Of a stretch of DNA of 64,000 nt, positions 18,361 through 26,543 are shown piece by piece (position 1 is the stretch's first letter; each line of letters starts with the position of its first letter). Location: assembly GCF_964063325.1 (NCBI RefSeq), contig NZ_OZ061315.1:4712001-4776000 (forward strand), written 5' to 3'. Both the position numbers and the translations under genes were made by a program. Origin of the DNA: Hafnia alvei (lineage in GTDB: Bacteria; Pseudomonadota; Gammaproteobacteria; Enterobacterales; Enterobacteriaceae). Below the pieces are notes generated by a model. The model had not been told where the DNA came from. It saw only the letters and a program-made list of their open reading frames with translations, and ran no database searches.

Positions 18361-18831
18361 CTATTGAAAGACCATCTTGCTAATGATGACATCGTGAAAC
18401 GGCACGCCCGTATTTAGTGCTTTAAACTTCTTCACATACGCCGCCATCAGCTGTTCACGCAGCTCAACCACGTTCATGCCACGAATATGTGAATATTCCA
18501 TGTCGGATAACAGGCTAACGGTCGCTCCGCGGATCGCAGGAATCATCGCCTCAGTACGCGCAGTTTCTTTGCTATCAGAAGTCGCAAGCGCCAATTCCAA
18601 AAGCAGATAGCGTTCTTTTTTGTTATCACTTTTCAAGGTGATAACAACGTTCTTAATTTCGACAAACTCAATGGTGGCTTCGCCATCAGCGGAGAACATC
18701 TTAGAAATCTTGTCGCCCACGCCGTTTTCTGGCTGAGCCAAAATATGATTCCCCATTACGGCTAAAACCGCCGCCAGCACGGCGGCGACTAATGCGATTA
18801 CCAAACCTAATGAAAATGTTTTTACGGTCAT
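18361..18831 (-). CDS. lafF: FliL-like basal-body membrane protein
   Basis: This 156-residue protein has one N-terminal transmembrane helix (residues about 7-27, Ala/Val rich) and a periplasmic FliL-type domain ending MVFQ. In other systems FliL surrounds and stabilises stators. It lies in the stator/sigma operon between lafE and lafS, 21 bp upstream of lafS. Similarity to primary FliL is modest, so the assignment leans on position. Confidence 0.8.
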   Translation of the reverse strand: MTVKTFSLGLVIALVAAVLAAVLAVMGNHILAQPENGVGDKISKMFSADGEATIEFVEIKNVVITLKSDNKKERYLLLELALATSDSKETARTEAMIPAIRGATVSLLSDMEYSHIRGMNVVELREQLMAAYVKKFKALNTGVPFHDVIISKMVFQ

Positions 18832-18850
18832 ATATGTCTTATTCAGTAGT

Positions 18851-19969
18851 TCAAATTGTCATGAGGACAGATTCATCCTCGCGGGTTTTCTTTGATGGTT
18901 CAGTGGTTTCACTGTCCAGCGGCATACCCGAGAGAATGAAAGGCTGTTGAGCGTCGCCTTGATGCCCATGCCCTGATTGTTGCTGTGAGTTTTGCGAGGA
19001 AACCTGAACGTTCACCTGAACAAAGTTCTGGTCGGTCAGGCTTTGGCGCAGTTCATTACTGACCTGCTGCAGGGCGCGATAAACCTCACCTTGGCTCGCA
19101 TTGATATGCACCTGCAAACGTCCTGACTCAAATTGAATCGAGATATCGATCTTGCCCATATCCGGCGGATCGAGTCGGATCGTGGCATGCTGAACCTGAT
19201 TTTTCACCTGAACCTGTAAACGCTCACCGAGTGAATTTTGTAACTGCTGCGGCCAACGCTCTTCGCTGGACTCCAGCTTCAGCGGCGCAGTAGTCGCATT
19301 GAAATTCTGCACCGTCGAAGCCACGGTATTACCCACGCTGGAAGGCGCAGACGTCGCTAACGATGCATTCAGGAGATCGCCGGGCACAGAGGAATGCTGC
19401 TGCATCACAGGACTAAACGCTTCGTGGGTCTTGGTCATCGCCGATGAAATGGCAATATCAGACGGCGCGGCGTTTAGCGCAGCGCTCAACACCGACGCAT
19501 TGACGGGCTGCGAAGCACTTGGCATCACTGGTTGAGGCGCGATCTGGCGATTTAGCATCAACAATTCCGCCGAAGGCTGCTGCTCACCCAGCGACATAGC
19601 CACCGGTTGAGCCGGTGGTTGATAGGTGTTTAGCAGCAGGTTCAACATCTGCTGTTGATCCTCCTGCGGCAAACTGGCCAGATCGTCAACATCCGCATCA
19701 CTATCATCAGAAGGCAGCGCGGTATCCGCACTCGTGCCGCCCGCCGCAGGACGCAAGCCCGCAACCCCAGACTGAGCCAGCAAAGAGCCCACCATGCTGA
19801 GCAGCTCATGACTGAACTGCGCGGCGTTTTCCGGTGATGCACTACTATTTGGCATTCCGCCGACCGCACCGATCGTCGACGCAGCGCCAGTCGAGTCACT
19901 GATAGACACGGTAGAAGATGCCCCCATAGCAGTCGGCATTGAGCTAGAAATCAGATCCATCATGCTCAT
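18851..19969 (-). CDS. lafE: Flagellar hook-length control protein, FliK type
   Basis: This 372-residue protein has a long low-complexity, Ser/Ala/Gln-rich N-terminal two-thirds and the conserved FliK C-terminal domain (from about residue 245: QVKNQVQHATIRLDPPDMGK, then GRLQVHINA). FliK measures hook length and switches export specificity through FlhB. Its ATG overlaps the lafD stop by one base (TAATG). Confidence 0.88.
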   Translation of the reverse strand: MSMMDLISSSMPTAMGASSTVSISDSTGAASTIGAVGGMPNSSASPENAAQFSHELLSMVGSLLAQSGVAGLRPAAGGTSADTALPSDDSDADVDDLASLPQEDQQQMLNLLLNTYQPPAQPVAMSLGEQQPSAELLMLNRQIAPQPVMPSASQPVNASVLSAALNAAPSDIAISSAMTKTHEAFSPVMQQHSSVPGDLLNASLATSAPSSVGNTVASTVQNFNATTAPLKLESSEERWPQQLQNSLGERLQVQVKNQVQHATIRLDPPDMGKIDISIQFESGRLQVHINASQGEVYRALQQVSNELRQSLTDQNFVQVNVQVSSQNSQQQSGHGHQGDAQQPFILSGMPLDSETTEPSKKTREDESVLMTI

Positions 19970-20274
19970 TATTCGCTGTCCTCGTCGCCGCCAAAAATAG
20001 CGTAAGCAACTGCCCCTTCACGGTTATTGCGGTGCAAAGCCATCTTGTGCTCAAGCTCAGCGCTTTGCTGACGGCAGACCTCATTCACGCGACGATGGGT
20101 ATCCTTCAACATCATCAAGGCTTGCCGCTTTTGTTCACTCAACGGCTGCCCACTGAGTGAACTCAGTAATGAAGCGATCTGCTTATCAACATTCCGCACC
20201 TGTACCCAATCACGCTGCTGAGTGGCACTCTTCAACGCGTTGGCAAGGAACTGAATCAGCTGAATATCATCCAT
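19969..20274 (-). CDS. lafD: FliT-like export chaperone
   Basis: This small helical protein of 101 residues sits in the FliT position directly after the FliS-type gene. The ATG at 20274 is chosen (start MDDIQLIQFLANAL) because it overlaps the lafC stop by 8 bp; an upstream ATG at 20394 would run through most of lafC. FliT chaperones FliD. Sequence similarity is weak and the call relies mainly on order, size and predicted helices. Confidence 0.72.
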   Translation of the reverse strand: MDDIQLIQFLANALKSATQQRDWVQVRNVDKQIASLLSSLSGQPLSEQKRQALMMLKDTHRRVNEVCRQQSAELEHKMALHRNNREGAVAYAIFGGDEDSE

Positions 20275-20662
20275 TCTGTTTACCCATCTCTTCCCAACCT
20301 TCACGCAGGTTGTTGAGGATGGCTTCCACTTCATCAATGTATTCAACGGACAGCTTATGGCTGGCGTCGTACAAACGGTAAACGCAGTAGTCATACAGGT
20401 TTGCCAAGCTCAAAGCCAAGTCGCCGCCCTTTTCGTAATCCAGCGCGCTGGTCAGCGCATTGAGAATATCGATGCATTTATTAATGCTTTGAACTTTACG
20501 TTCATAGCGTTTAGCAACAATGTGGCTCTTGGCGCGAACCAGTTCATCCATGAGACCGCCAAACAGCATAAGAACCAGCTGATGAGGGGTCGCGGCGGCG
20601 GCCTGAATCGCCAGATCTGAATCCTGATAGAGGCCGTATCCTTCCTGTTGAGTTCCGTACAT
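20267..20662 (-). CDS. lafC: Flagellin export chaperone, FliS type
   Basis: This 131-residue helical chaperone has typical FliS features: GLYQDSDLAIQAAAATPHQLVLMLFGG near the N-terminus and INKCIDILNALTSALDYEKGGDLALSL in the middle. It binds the C-terminus of LafA in the cytosol and delivers it to the export gate. It lies between the cap gene lafB and lafD. Confidence 0.92.
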   Translation of the reverse strand: MYGTQQEGYGLYQDSDLAIQAAAATPHQLVLMLFGGLMDELVRAKSHIVAKRYERKVQSINKCIDILNALTSALDYEKGGDLALSLANLYDYCVYRLYDASHKLSVEYIDEVEAILNNLREGWEEMGKQNG

Positions 20663-20676
20663 AAAACCTGCGTTCC

Positions 20677-21999
20677 TTAAACTAAGCCAAACATACTCAT
20701 CGTATTATTCATCTGAGACATCACCTGCTGCAGCTGGGTAAACTGCTTCAGATAGCGGTTATAAGAGTTCTCATAACGGGTATTAATTTTGTCGCTGCGG
20801 TCGGTCAGCTGCGTTTCCTGACGATCCAATGATTCTTGACGGCCTTTGATCACGCCGTTGGTGTTATTCAGGTATTTATCCAGCGACTTATCCATCTTCT
20901 TGATAAGGCCGTCATCGCCGTTAAACAGCGCGGTCAGCTGCGTTGGATTATCTGTCAGCATTTTCTCGAGCTTTTCGCTATCGAGCTCTAACTTGCCGTC
21001 TTTATCGGCGGTGATCCCAAACTTAGTCATGTCCAGACCATCAATATTGGTACGAACCATGTTGTTCAGTTCACGCTCTAACGACGCAATTCCTGCGTCA
21101 CCCGCAAAGGCTCCGCGATCTTTTCCACCGCTACCGCTAGCGGTTAATTTGCCGAGCGAATCACGCATTGTGTTGTAGGCATCAATGAACGCCTTCACCT
21201 GCGATTCGGTTTCACTGGTGTCGGTGTTAACGTTAATACGCAGCGGCGCATCGCCATCTTTCTGTGCCTGATTCAGTTCAACGGTCACACCGTCAATAAC
21301 GCCGTCCAGCTTATTGGTGCTGTTAGTAATCTTTAGTCCGCTGTCTTTGCCACCCAGATAGACAACCGCATCCTGCGCTTTAGAAATAGTGGTGGTCTTA
21401 CCCGTATCCATTTCAGCCGGGATGTTTCCACTCAGCTTGAGTTCGTTTTCTGCGCCAGTTTTATCACTGCTGAGCATTAACTTAACTTCACCGTCGGTAC
21501 GGATCAGCGATGCGGTAATCGCCGGGCTTTTCTCCGAGCCATCGTTGGTTTTATTGATCGCTCGAGCCAGATCGGACATGGTTTCCAGACCATCCATCTC
21601 GATATCAATAGACTTACCATTAACCTCAAGCGTGAAAGTGCCCGTCGCGTTGTTAACGGCATCGTCGGTCATATCGTCGAACGCCACCTGATGCGAACCA
21701 GCCAACTGCTCAACGTAAAGGTTGTATGTGCCTTTCATGGCGTTGGAGTTCGCGGTGACATTCGCAATGTTGTCTAAACTGGTCGTGACCTTGTTGGTCA
21801 ACAAGCCATTATTGGATTTATTCAGCGCCGTTAGCGCGGTGCGGAAATCCGTCATGGCACTTTTCAGCGCTTTCAACGCATCTTGTTGGCCCGTTAACGA
21901 CGTTTGCTGTTTCTTCAGTGCAGCCTGCAATGCCATAACATCGTAGCTAGCCAACTGCGTTGCCATGGTCTGTGGGTCAATACTCGTGAAATCTGACAT
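20677..21999 (-). CDS. lafB: Flagellar filament cap protein, FliD type
   Basis: This 440-residue filament cap (HAP2) has coiled-coil ends (N-terminal residues to about 60; C-terminal about 380-435 with RYENSYNRYLKQFTQLQ) and an internal FliD_C domain with ESQVKAFIDAYNTM. It is first gene of the lafB-U operon and is preceded by a near-perfect sigma-54 promoter at 22057-22073. Confidence 0.93.
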   Translation of the reverse strand: MSDFTSIDPQTMATQLASYDVMALQAALKKQQTSLTGQQDALKALKSAMTDFRTALTALNKSNNGLLTNKVTTSLDNIANVTANSNAMKGTYNLYVEQLAGSHQVAFDDMTDDAVNNATGTFTLEVNGKSIDIEMDGLETMSDLARAINKTNDGSEKSPAITASLIRTDGEVKLMLSSDKTGAENELKLSGNIPAEMDTGKTTTISKAQDAVVYLGGKDSGLKITNSTNKLDGVIDGVTVELNQAQKDGDAPLRINVNTDTSETESQVKAFIDAYNTMRDSLGKLTASGSGGKDRGAFAGDAGIASLERELNNMVRTNIDGLDMTKFGITADKDGKLELDSEKLEKMLTDNPTQLTALFNGDDGLIKKMDKSLDKYLNNTNGVIKGRQESLDRQETQLTDRSDKINTRYENSYNRYLKQFTQLQQVMSQMNNTMSMFGLV

Positions 22000-22056
22000 G
22001 CTGATCCTCCGGACACGCTGGCGAGTAGAAATGATTACCTATATATCCATAGGTAA

Positions 22057-22073
22057 AGCAAAGTACGTGCCAA
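22057..22073 (-). promoter_or_regulatory. Sigma-54 promoter of the lafB operon
   Basis: On the minus strand the element reads TTGGCACG, 4 bp, TTTGCT-type -12 (TTGCT), a near-perfect -24/-12 match with GG and GC at the required spacing. It lies 58 bp upstream of the lafB ATG. LafK is the obvious local activator. Confidence 0.85.
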
Positions 22074-22163
22074 CTTTTTAGTTAAGTTAAATCAATGAGA
22101 TGGGAGACTACCGGAAGGTGTTTTTCCTGATATTGACGGAAAGCGGAAATATTCCGGCAGAAA

Positions 22164-22193
22164 TAAAAACACCGCCCAAGAGCGGTGTTTTTT
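22164..22193 (-). terminator. Intrinsic terminator of lafA copy 1
   Basis: A stem AAAACACCGC / GCGGTGTTTT with a 6-nt loop lies 22 bp after the lafA1 stop, with T-rich flanks in the minus-strand direction. It separates lafA1 from the lafB operon. Confidence 0.85.
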
Positions 22194-22214
22194 GCATTAT
22201 GACGTCATCGCTGA

Positions 22215-23105
22215 TTAGCCCAGCAGAGACATCACCATGCCTGACATGCTGTTTGACTGCTTCAGCATAGACATGCTGGTCTGAGCCAACATCTGCTGAC
22301 GCGTCATGGTTGATGCTTCTGATGCGAAATCGGCATCACGGATGTTACCCAGCGCCAGCTCGGTGTTGTCCTGCATGTTTGCCAAGTTCGCAGAGGTGTG
22401 ACCCAAACGGTTGATGTTCGCACCCAGAGATGAACGCAGGGAACCCACGTCTTTCAGCGCGCCTTCCAAATCAGCAATAGCACCTGAAGCGCTAGTTGCA
22501 GAATCCAGTTTCAACGCTCCCAGACCAGTGCCAGCAACTGGAGCACCGCTTGGGTTAGTCGTTGCTGCTGTACCGATAGTTTTGGTTAAACCGGACAACT
22601 GGCTAGAGACATTCACGTTCAGCGTTTCTGCATTGCTAGAACCGATCTGGAAGTTCAAGCCACTGGTGCTCGCCAGTCCAGTTGTGCCGCTCAGCAGTTT
22701 GGTACCGCCGTAGCTGGTGTTGCTCATGATGTTACCCAACTCAGAGTTCAGCTGATCGAATTCAGACTGCAGGGATGCACGGTCTTCACTTGAGTTAGTA
22801 TCGTTCGCTGCCTGCGTTGCTAGGTCTTTCATGCGGTACATGATGTTGCTCACTTCATCGAATGCACCTTCAGCGGTCTGCAGCATAGAGGTTGCATCGG
22901 CGATGTTACGTTTTGCAACGGTCATGCCGTTAGTCTGGCCCTGCAGACGAGAAGCGATCTGCATGCCTGCTGCGTCATCTGCCGCAGAGTTGATACGCTT
23001 GCCGGTACCCAGTCGTTCCATCGACGTAGACAGCAGGCTGTTAGATTTATTCAGCGCGTTCGTAGAAGCCATGGAAGAGGCATTGGTAAAGATAGATAAA
23101 GCCAT
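22215..23105 (-). CDS. lafA: Lateral flagellin, copy 1
   Basis: This 296-residue flagellin consists of conserved D0/D1 ends (MALSIFTNASSMASTNALNK at the N-terminus; C-terminal AQTSMSMLKQSN ending MSLLG) with only a short variable centre, so it lacks an outer D2/D3 domain. It differs from copy 2 (23315-24205) at 13 residues by my count, clustered at about residues 106-225. It has its own LafS-type promoter, a GAAGGAG Shine-Dalgarno and its own terminator. Confidence 0.95.
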   Translation of the reverse strand: MALSIFTNASSMASTNALNKSNSLLSTSMERLGTGKRINSAADDAAGMQIASRLQGQTNGMTVAKRNIADATSMLQTAEGAFDEVSNIMYRMKDLATQAANDTNSSEDRASLQSEFDQLNSELGNIMSNTSYGGTKLLSGTTGLASTSGLNFQIGSSNAETLNVNVSSQLSGLTKTIGTAATTNPSGAPVAGTGLGALKLDSATSASGAIADLEGALKDVGSLRSSLGANINRLGHTSANLANMQDNTELALGNIRDADFASEASTMTRQQMLAQTSMSMLKQSNSMSGMVMSLLG

Positions 23106-23163
23106 TGTGTCGTCTCCTTCAGGGAATCCACCTATTTAGATTCCGCATCTCTCGTACTTATAG

Positions 23164-23190
23164 AAAACGACACACAGACTCTGAGAATTA
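23164..23190 (-). promoter_or_regulatory. LafS (sigma-28-type) promoter of lafA copy 1
   Basis: On the minus strand, TAATTCTC (23183-23190), 11 bp, GTCGTTTT (23164-23171). The 11-bp spacing equals the FliA consensus (TAAAGTTT, N11, GCCGATAA), and the pattern recurs before lafA copy 2 and lfgM. The transcript would begin about 50 bp before the ATG and include a small hairpin (23123-23144) just upstream of the Shine-Dalgarno. Confidence 0.65.
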
Positions 23191-23267
23191 AATCAGATGA
23201 TAAAAAAATTAAACAAAATTTTTATTGGCTAATATTCATCGGCTAATAATGGTTACCTGATAGATAC

Positions 23268-23291
23268 AAAAACACCGCCCTTAGGCGGTGT
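23268..23291 (-). terminator. Intrinsic terminator of lafA copy 2
   Basis: An 8-bp stem ACACCGCC / GGCGGTGT with a 4-nt loop is followed in the minus direction by T-rich sequence. It lies 24 bp downstream of the copy 2 stop. Confidence 0.85.
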
Positions 23292-23314
23292 CTTCACGAG
23301 AGTAATGCGGGATA

Positions 23315-24205
23315 TTAGCCCAGCAGAGACATCACCATGCCTGACATGCTGTTTGACTGCTTCAGCATAGACATGCTGGTCTGAGCCAACATCTGCTGAC
23401 GCGTCATAGTCGATGCTTCTGATGCGAAATCGGCATCACGGATATTACCCAGCGCCAGCTCGGTATTGTCCTGCATGTTCGCCAAGTTCGCAGAGGTGTG
23501 ACCCAAACGGTTGATGTTCGCACCCAACGTTGAACGCAGGGAACCCACGTCTTTCAGTGCGCCTTCAAGGCTTGAAATTGCGCCAGAAGCATTAGCCGCA
23601 GAATCCAGAGTCAACGCACCCAGACCAGTGCCTGGAACTGCACCACCGCTTGGGTTAGTCGTTGCTGCTGTACCGATAGTTTTGGTTAAGCCAGACAGCT
23701 GGCTAGAGACATTTACGTTCAGCGTTTCTGCATTGCTAGAACCGATCTGGAAGTTCAGGCCACTGGTGCTCGCCAAACCAGTTCCGCCACTCAGCAGTTT
23801 AGTACCACCGAAGCTGGTGTTACCCATGATGTTGCCCAGCTCGGAGTTCAGCTGATCGAACTCTGACTGCAGGGATGCACGGTCTTCAGTTGAGTTAGTG
23901 TCGTTCGCAGCCTGCGTAGCCAGATCTTTCATGCGGTACATGATGTTGCTCACTTCGTCGAATGCACCTTCAGCGGTCTGCAGCATAGAGGTTGCATCGG
24001 CGATGTTACGTTTTGCGACGGTCATGCCGTTAGTCTGGCCCTGTAAACGAGAAGCGATCTGCATGCCTGCTGCGTCATCTGCCGCAGAGTTGATACGCTT
24101 GCCGGTACCCAGACGTTCCATCGACGTGGACAACAGGCTGTTAGATTTATTCAGCGCGTTCGTAGAAGCCATGGAAGAGGCATTGGTAAAGATAGATAAA
24201 GCCAT
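23315..24205 (-). CDS. lafA: Lateral flagellin, copy 2
   Basis: This is a second 296-residue flagellin in tandem with copy 1, about 96% identical in protein, with the differing residues clustered in the centre (for example GGAVPG here against GAPVAG in copy 1). The leader from about -90 to the ATG is strongly conserved between copies, including the promoter, a hairpin (24223-24244) and the Shine-Dalgarno. The two are a recent duplication, possibly kept similar by gene conversion. Both should be exported through the Flag-2 apparatus with LafC as chaperone. Confidence 0.95.
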   Translation of the reverse strand: MALSIFTNASSMASTNALNKSNSLLSTSMERLGTGKRINSAADDAAGMQIASRLQGQTNGMTVAKRNIADATSMLQTAEGAFDEVSNIMYRMKDLATQAANDTNSTEDRASLQSEFDQLNSELGNIMGNTSFGGTKLLSGGTGLASTSGLNFQIGSSNAETLNVNVSSQLSGLTKTIGTAATTNPSGGAVPGTGLGALTLDSAANASGAISSLEGALKDVGSLRSTLGANINRLGHTSANLANMQDNTELALGNIRDADFASEASTMTRQQMLAQTSMSMLKQSNSMSGMVMSLLG

Positions 24206-24263
24206 TGTGTCGTCTCCTTCAGGGAATCCACCTATTTAGATTCCGCAATTCTTGTACTAAGAG

Positions 24264-24290
24264 AGAACGACACGTTGGCGATGAGAGTTA
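24264..24290 (-). promoter_or_regulatory. LafS (sigma-28-type) promoter of lafA copy 2
   Basis: On the minus strand, TAACTCTC (24283-24290), 11 bp, GTCGTTCT (24264-24271), at the same distance from the ATG as in copy 1. The spacer sequence differs between copies while both boxes are kept, which supports a functional promoter. Confidence 0.65.
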
Positions 24291-25014
24291 AATAGAAAAT
24301 AAAAAAATCGTCACTTCAGTAATTAACTAGCAACTTCTTTCTTATATAGATAATCATATTTAAACAGACGTCCTCAATCACATCATTTCGACCAAATCGT
24401 CATCAATAATAAATAAATGCGCCCTTTATATTAAAACCTACATCTATATACCCACACTGCAAAGCAGGGATTAATGAATTAAAATATTATTAATAGCGAC
24501 ACAAATCAGAAAATTCTTAAGCGAAAAATCTTATTATTTTTACATCATTTTCACTTTATTTATAATTTCGGCGGACAATATTATTAGTTAAATTAACCCA
24601 CAATTAATCACGCTAAGCACATACAAAAAGATCACGTATTTCACAAATGGAATACAAAGGTATCTTAAAGGTACTATGCATTCACCTATAGACATATTTG
24701 GTCATAACTCCAGCGTAGAAATAGAGCAACAGGCCTTGCGTGTTGGTATTTGTTCGCGTAAAACAGTGTTCTCGGAAGAGAATCTTCCTAAATGAGATCG
24801 ATATTGACCAGACACCTTCCCTTAAAAAGACGCTGTTTGGAACGCTTTCGGGCATAAGAACACGATGTTCTTCAGTCCCCCACCGCAGCGAGCGGCAATT
24901 CATTGACGAATTATAAACGGACTTTTTAACCCAATTTGCGTTAAGAGAAGCTCATTTGATCTCTCTAAAATACAATTATTTTACACATTAATGGTTTAAT
25001 ACCTCTGTAATTAA
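24291..25014. other. AT-rich intergenic region with an unrecognised GC-richer islet
   Basis: About 720 bp between lafA and lafZ is very AT-rich apart from an islet at about 24676-24915. There a 39-codon ORF (24676-24795, AAAGG upstream), an overlapping plus-strand frame without an ATG that ends at a stop just past 24910, and a 73-codon minus-strand ORF (24682-24903) coexist. None is recognisable. It may be a decayed gene or small insertion; no tRNA or clear terminator was seen. Confidence 0.4.
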
Positions 25015-25980
25015 ATGAATAAACGCTACTGTTCTGTTAATGATTGGCTCCTGGAAATTTCATCCGGTTCAATATTGCATTTAAATACCGGAGAAAGAAA
25101 AAGACTAGGTGAATACCAATTAAAGCTATTAGATATCCTGACTCGACATGCAGGAGAAATCCTCTCACGCGAAGAGCTAACCAATATGGTTTGGGAAAGG
25201 CGCGTTATAGGAAATAATAGCCTTCCTAATGCGGTTCATGCTTTACGCGTTGCTCTAGAAGATGATGGAAAACAACAAAAAATAATCAAAACCATACCTA
25301 AAAAAGGTTATTTGCTGGAATCATCTTATTGCCGCTGTATTGAAACAGATGCATTAAATGAGAATGAGAATATTACTGATATACCTCATGAAGGTATTTC
25401 CACAGATTCAAGCATTTATAATGATGAAGAGGCATCGTCTAATGCCCTTAGCGTAGAACCTGTTTCTCCGGCTATCAATCCTGACTCCGGGTATTCTCAG
25501 GAAACGCCCCAGCCAGACGAGCTTCAGCCAGCCAAAAAGCATTCATGGTTAGCCTATATGGTTCTCATTTTGGTCGCCGTGCTGGTCAGCGCCGCGATGG
25601 GCTATAAATACCTGTCGCTTAATAATATAACGCTGGCTGCCGCTCAGCAGGAAAACAACGTCTACAGCAACATCCGGTTGTATCAGATCGTGCAAGACGG
25701 CGACACAGCGACATCCAAAGATTCACTTTATACCAAGCTGAAAGGCACGCTCTACCAACTCAATCAGCATTTGAAGACCAAAAACACCTATATGGATGTT
25801 TACTACAAGGTTTCTGACCAAGTGCTGAACTACACGTTTTCAGTGGAAACCACCTGCGCCAACCAGCAGCTCGCGATGACGATCTACCATTGGCGAACCG
25901 ATACACGTCAGCTTAACAACCTGATTTTTCGTGAAACAGTGAGAAAAATAAATGAAATCCCAGCCTGTCAGAGCCAATAA
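25015..25980 (+). CDS. lafZ: Transmembrane winged-helix regulator LafZ
   Basis: This 321-residue membrane-anchored transcription factor of the ToxR/CadC layout has an OmpR-type winged helix (residues about 10-105; LSREELTNMVWERR, then PNAVHALRVAL and TIPKKGYLL), a Ser/Glu/Pro-rich linker, one transmembrane helix (about 178-200) and a periplasmic domain of about 120 residues holding two cysteines. It sits at the LafZ position of the Flag-2 order beside the flagellin genes and reads opposite to them. It overlaps the next gene by 29 bp. The DNA target and signal are unknown; regulation of the locus is inference. Confidence 0.8.
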   Translation: MNKRYCSVNDWLLEISSGSILHLNTGERKRLGEYQLKLLDILTRHAGEILSREELTNMVWERRVIGNNSLPNAVHALRVALEDDGKQQKIIKTIPKKGYLLESSYCRCIETDALNENENITDIPHEGISTDSSIYNDEEASSNALSVEPVSPAINPDSGYSQETPQPDELQPAKKHSWLAYMVLILVAVLVSAAMGYKYLSLNNITLAAAQQENNVYSNIRLYQIVQDGDTATSKDSLYTKLKGTLYQLNQHLKTKNTYMDVYYKVSDQVLNYTFSVETTCANQQLAMTIYHWRTDTRQLNNLIFRETVRKINEIPACQSQ

Positions 25981-26419
25981 GCTGATATGGATGCTAAGCC
26001 TGCTTATTTTGTTAATAGGAATATTAGGATACACCGCATTATCAGTCGCAACGCCAAGCCTTAAACCTAGACAGGGTACGGTACAAATGGGGTTTTACGA
26101 TCTGATGTCTCAGCAGAAAGAGCTCTATGATTCCCATTTAACCTCAGTGAATGGCACCATTCTCAACACCATCACTAACCCAAACGACACCCGCTTTGTG
26201 GTGAAAGGGAAATTTACTGAAACTCATCGCGAGCTAGGCAAAGTGTACTACCTCTACTCGCAGATTTATTACAGTAAGCCTCAGCGACGTCTGATGATCG
26301 ATGGGCTGATTGATTTCTTGCAGAATAATGAAGTGTGGATGATACCGCTGAAGCTTGATGGCCAGCCGCTGGTGATTGGGCAAACCGGGATGATATTTTT
26401 ATATCCTTTGGGGCAGTGA
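25952..26419 (+). CDS. Small bitopic membrane protein paired with LafZ
   Basis: This 155-residue protein has one N-terminal transmembrane helix (residues about 11-33) and a periplasmic domain of about 120 residues. No family is recognised. The 29-bp overlap with lafZ means the two are co-translated. The layout resembles ToxR-ToxS and TcpP-TcpH, where a small bitopic partner controls a membrane-bound winged-helix regulator, so a LafZ-modulating role is a reasonable inference. Confidence 0.6.
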   Translation: MKSQPVRANKLIWMLSLLILLIGILGYTALSVATPSLKPRQGTVQMGFYDLMSQQKELYDSHLTSVNGTILNTITNPNDTRFVVKGKFTETHRELGKVYYLYSQIYYSKPQRRLMIDGLIDFLQNNEVWMIPLKLDGQPLVIGQTGMIFLYPLGQ

Positions 26420-26436
26420 TTTAATCTCCCTTCATA

Positions 26437-26534
26437 AACCCCCTCCCAGCCAAGAAAAAGGCTAGGGCTAAAACCCCCTCCCAACATCACCGAACGGTTC
26501 CCTCCCCTGCCAAGGGGAGGGTTAGGGTGGGGTC
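26437..26534. repeat. GC-rich palindromic intergenic repeat, copy 3
   Basis: Two units lie in tandem: a degenerate one (CCCCCTCCCAGCC...GGCTAGGGC) and a full one nearly identical to 15737-15798 with the GAACGGTTCC core and GGGTTAGGGTGGGGTC end. It lies between the convergent lafZ operon and lafW and may act as a bidirectional terminator. Confidence 0.8.
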
Positions 26535-26543
26535 ATCGGGGCA

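Noticed and set aside
23106..23174. Inverted arms TGTGTCGT / ACGACACA flanking the lafA leader (also in copy 2, 24206-24273), suggesting a long hairpin hiding the start codon
   Set aside because: The upstream arm overlaps the proposed -10 box, so it would not be in the transcript. The short hairpin at 23123-23144 remains possible.
22215..24205. Flagellin duplication as an assembly artefact
   Set aside because: The two copies differ at 13 residues, and have different spacers, terminators and flanks.
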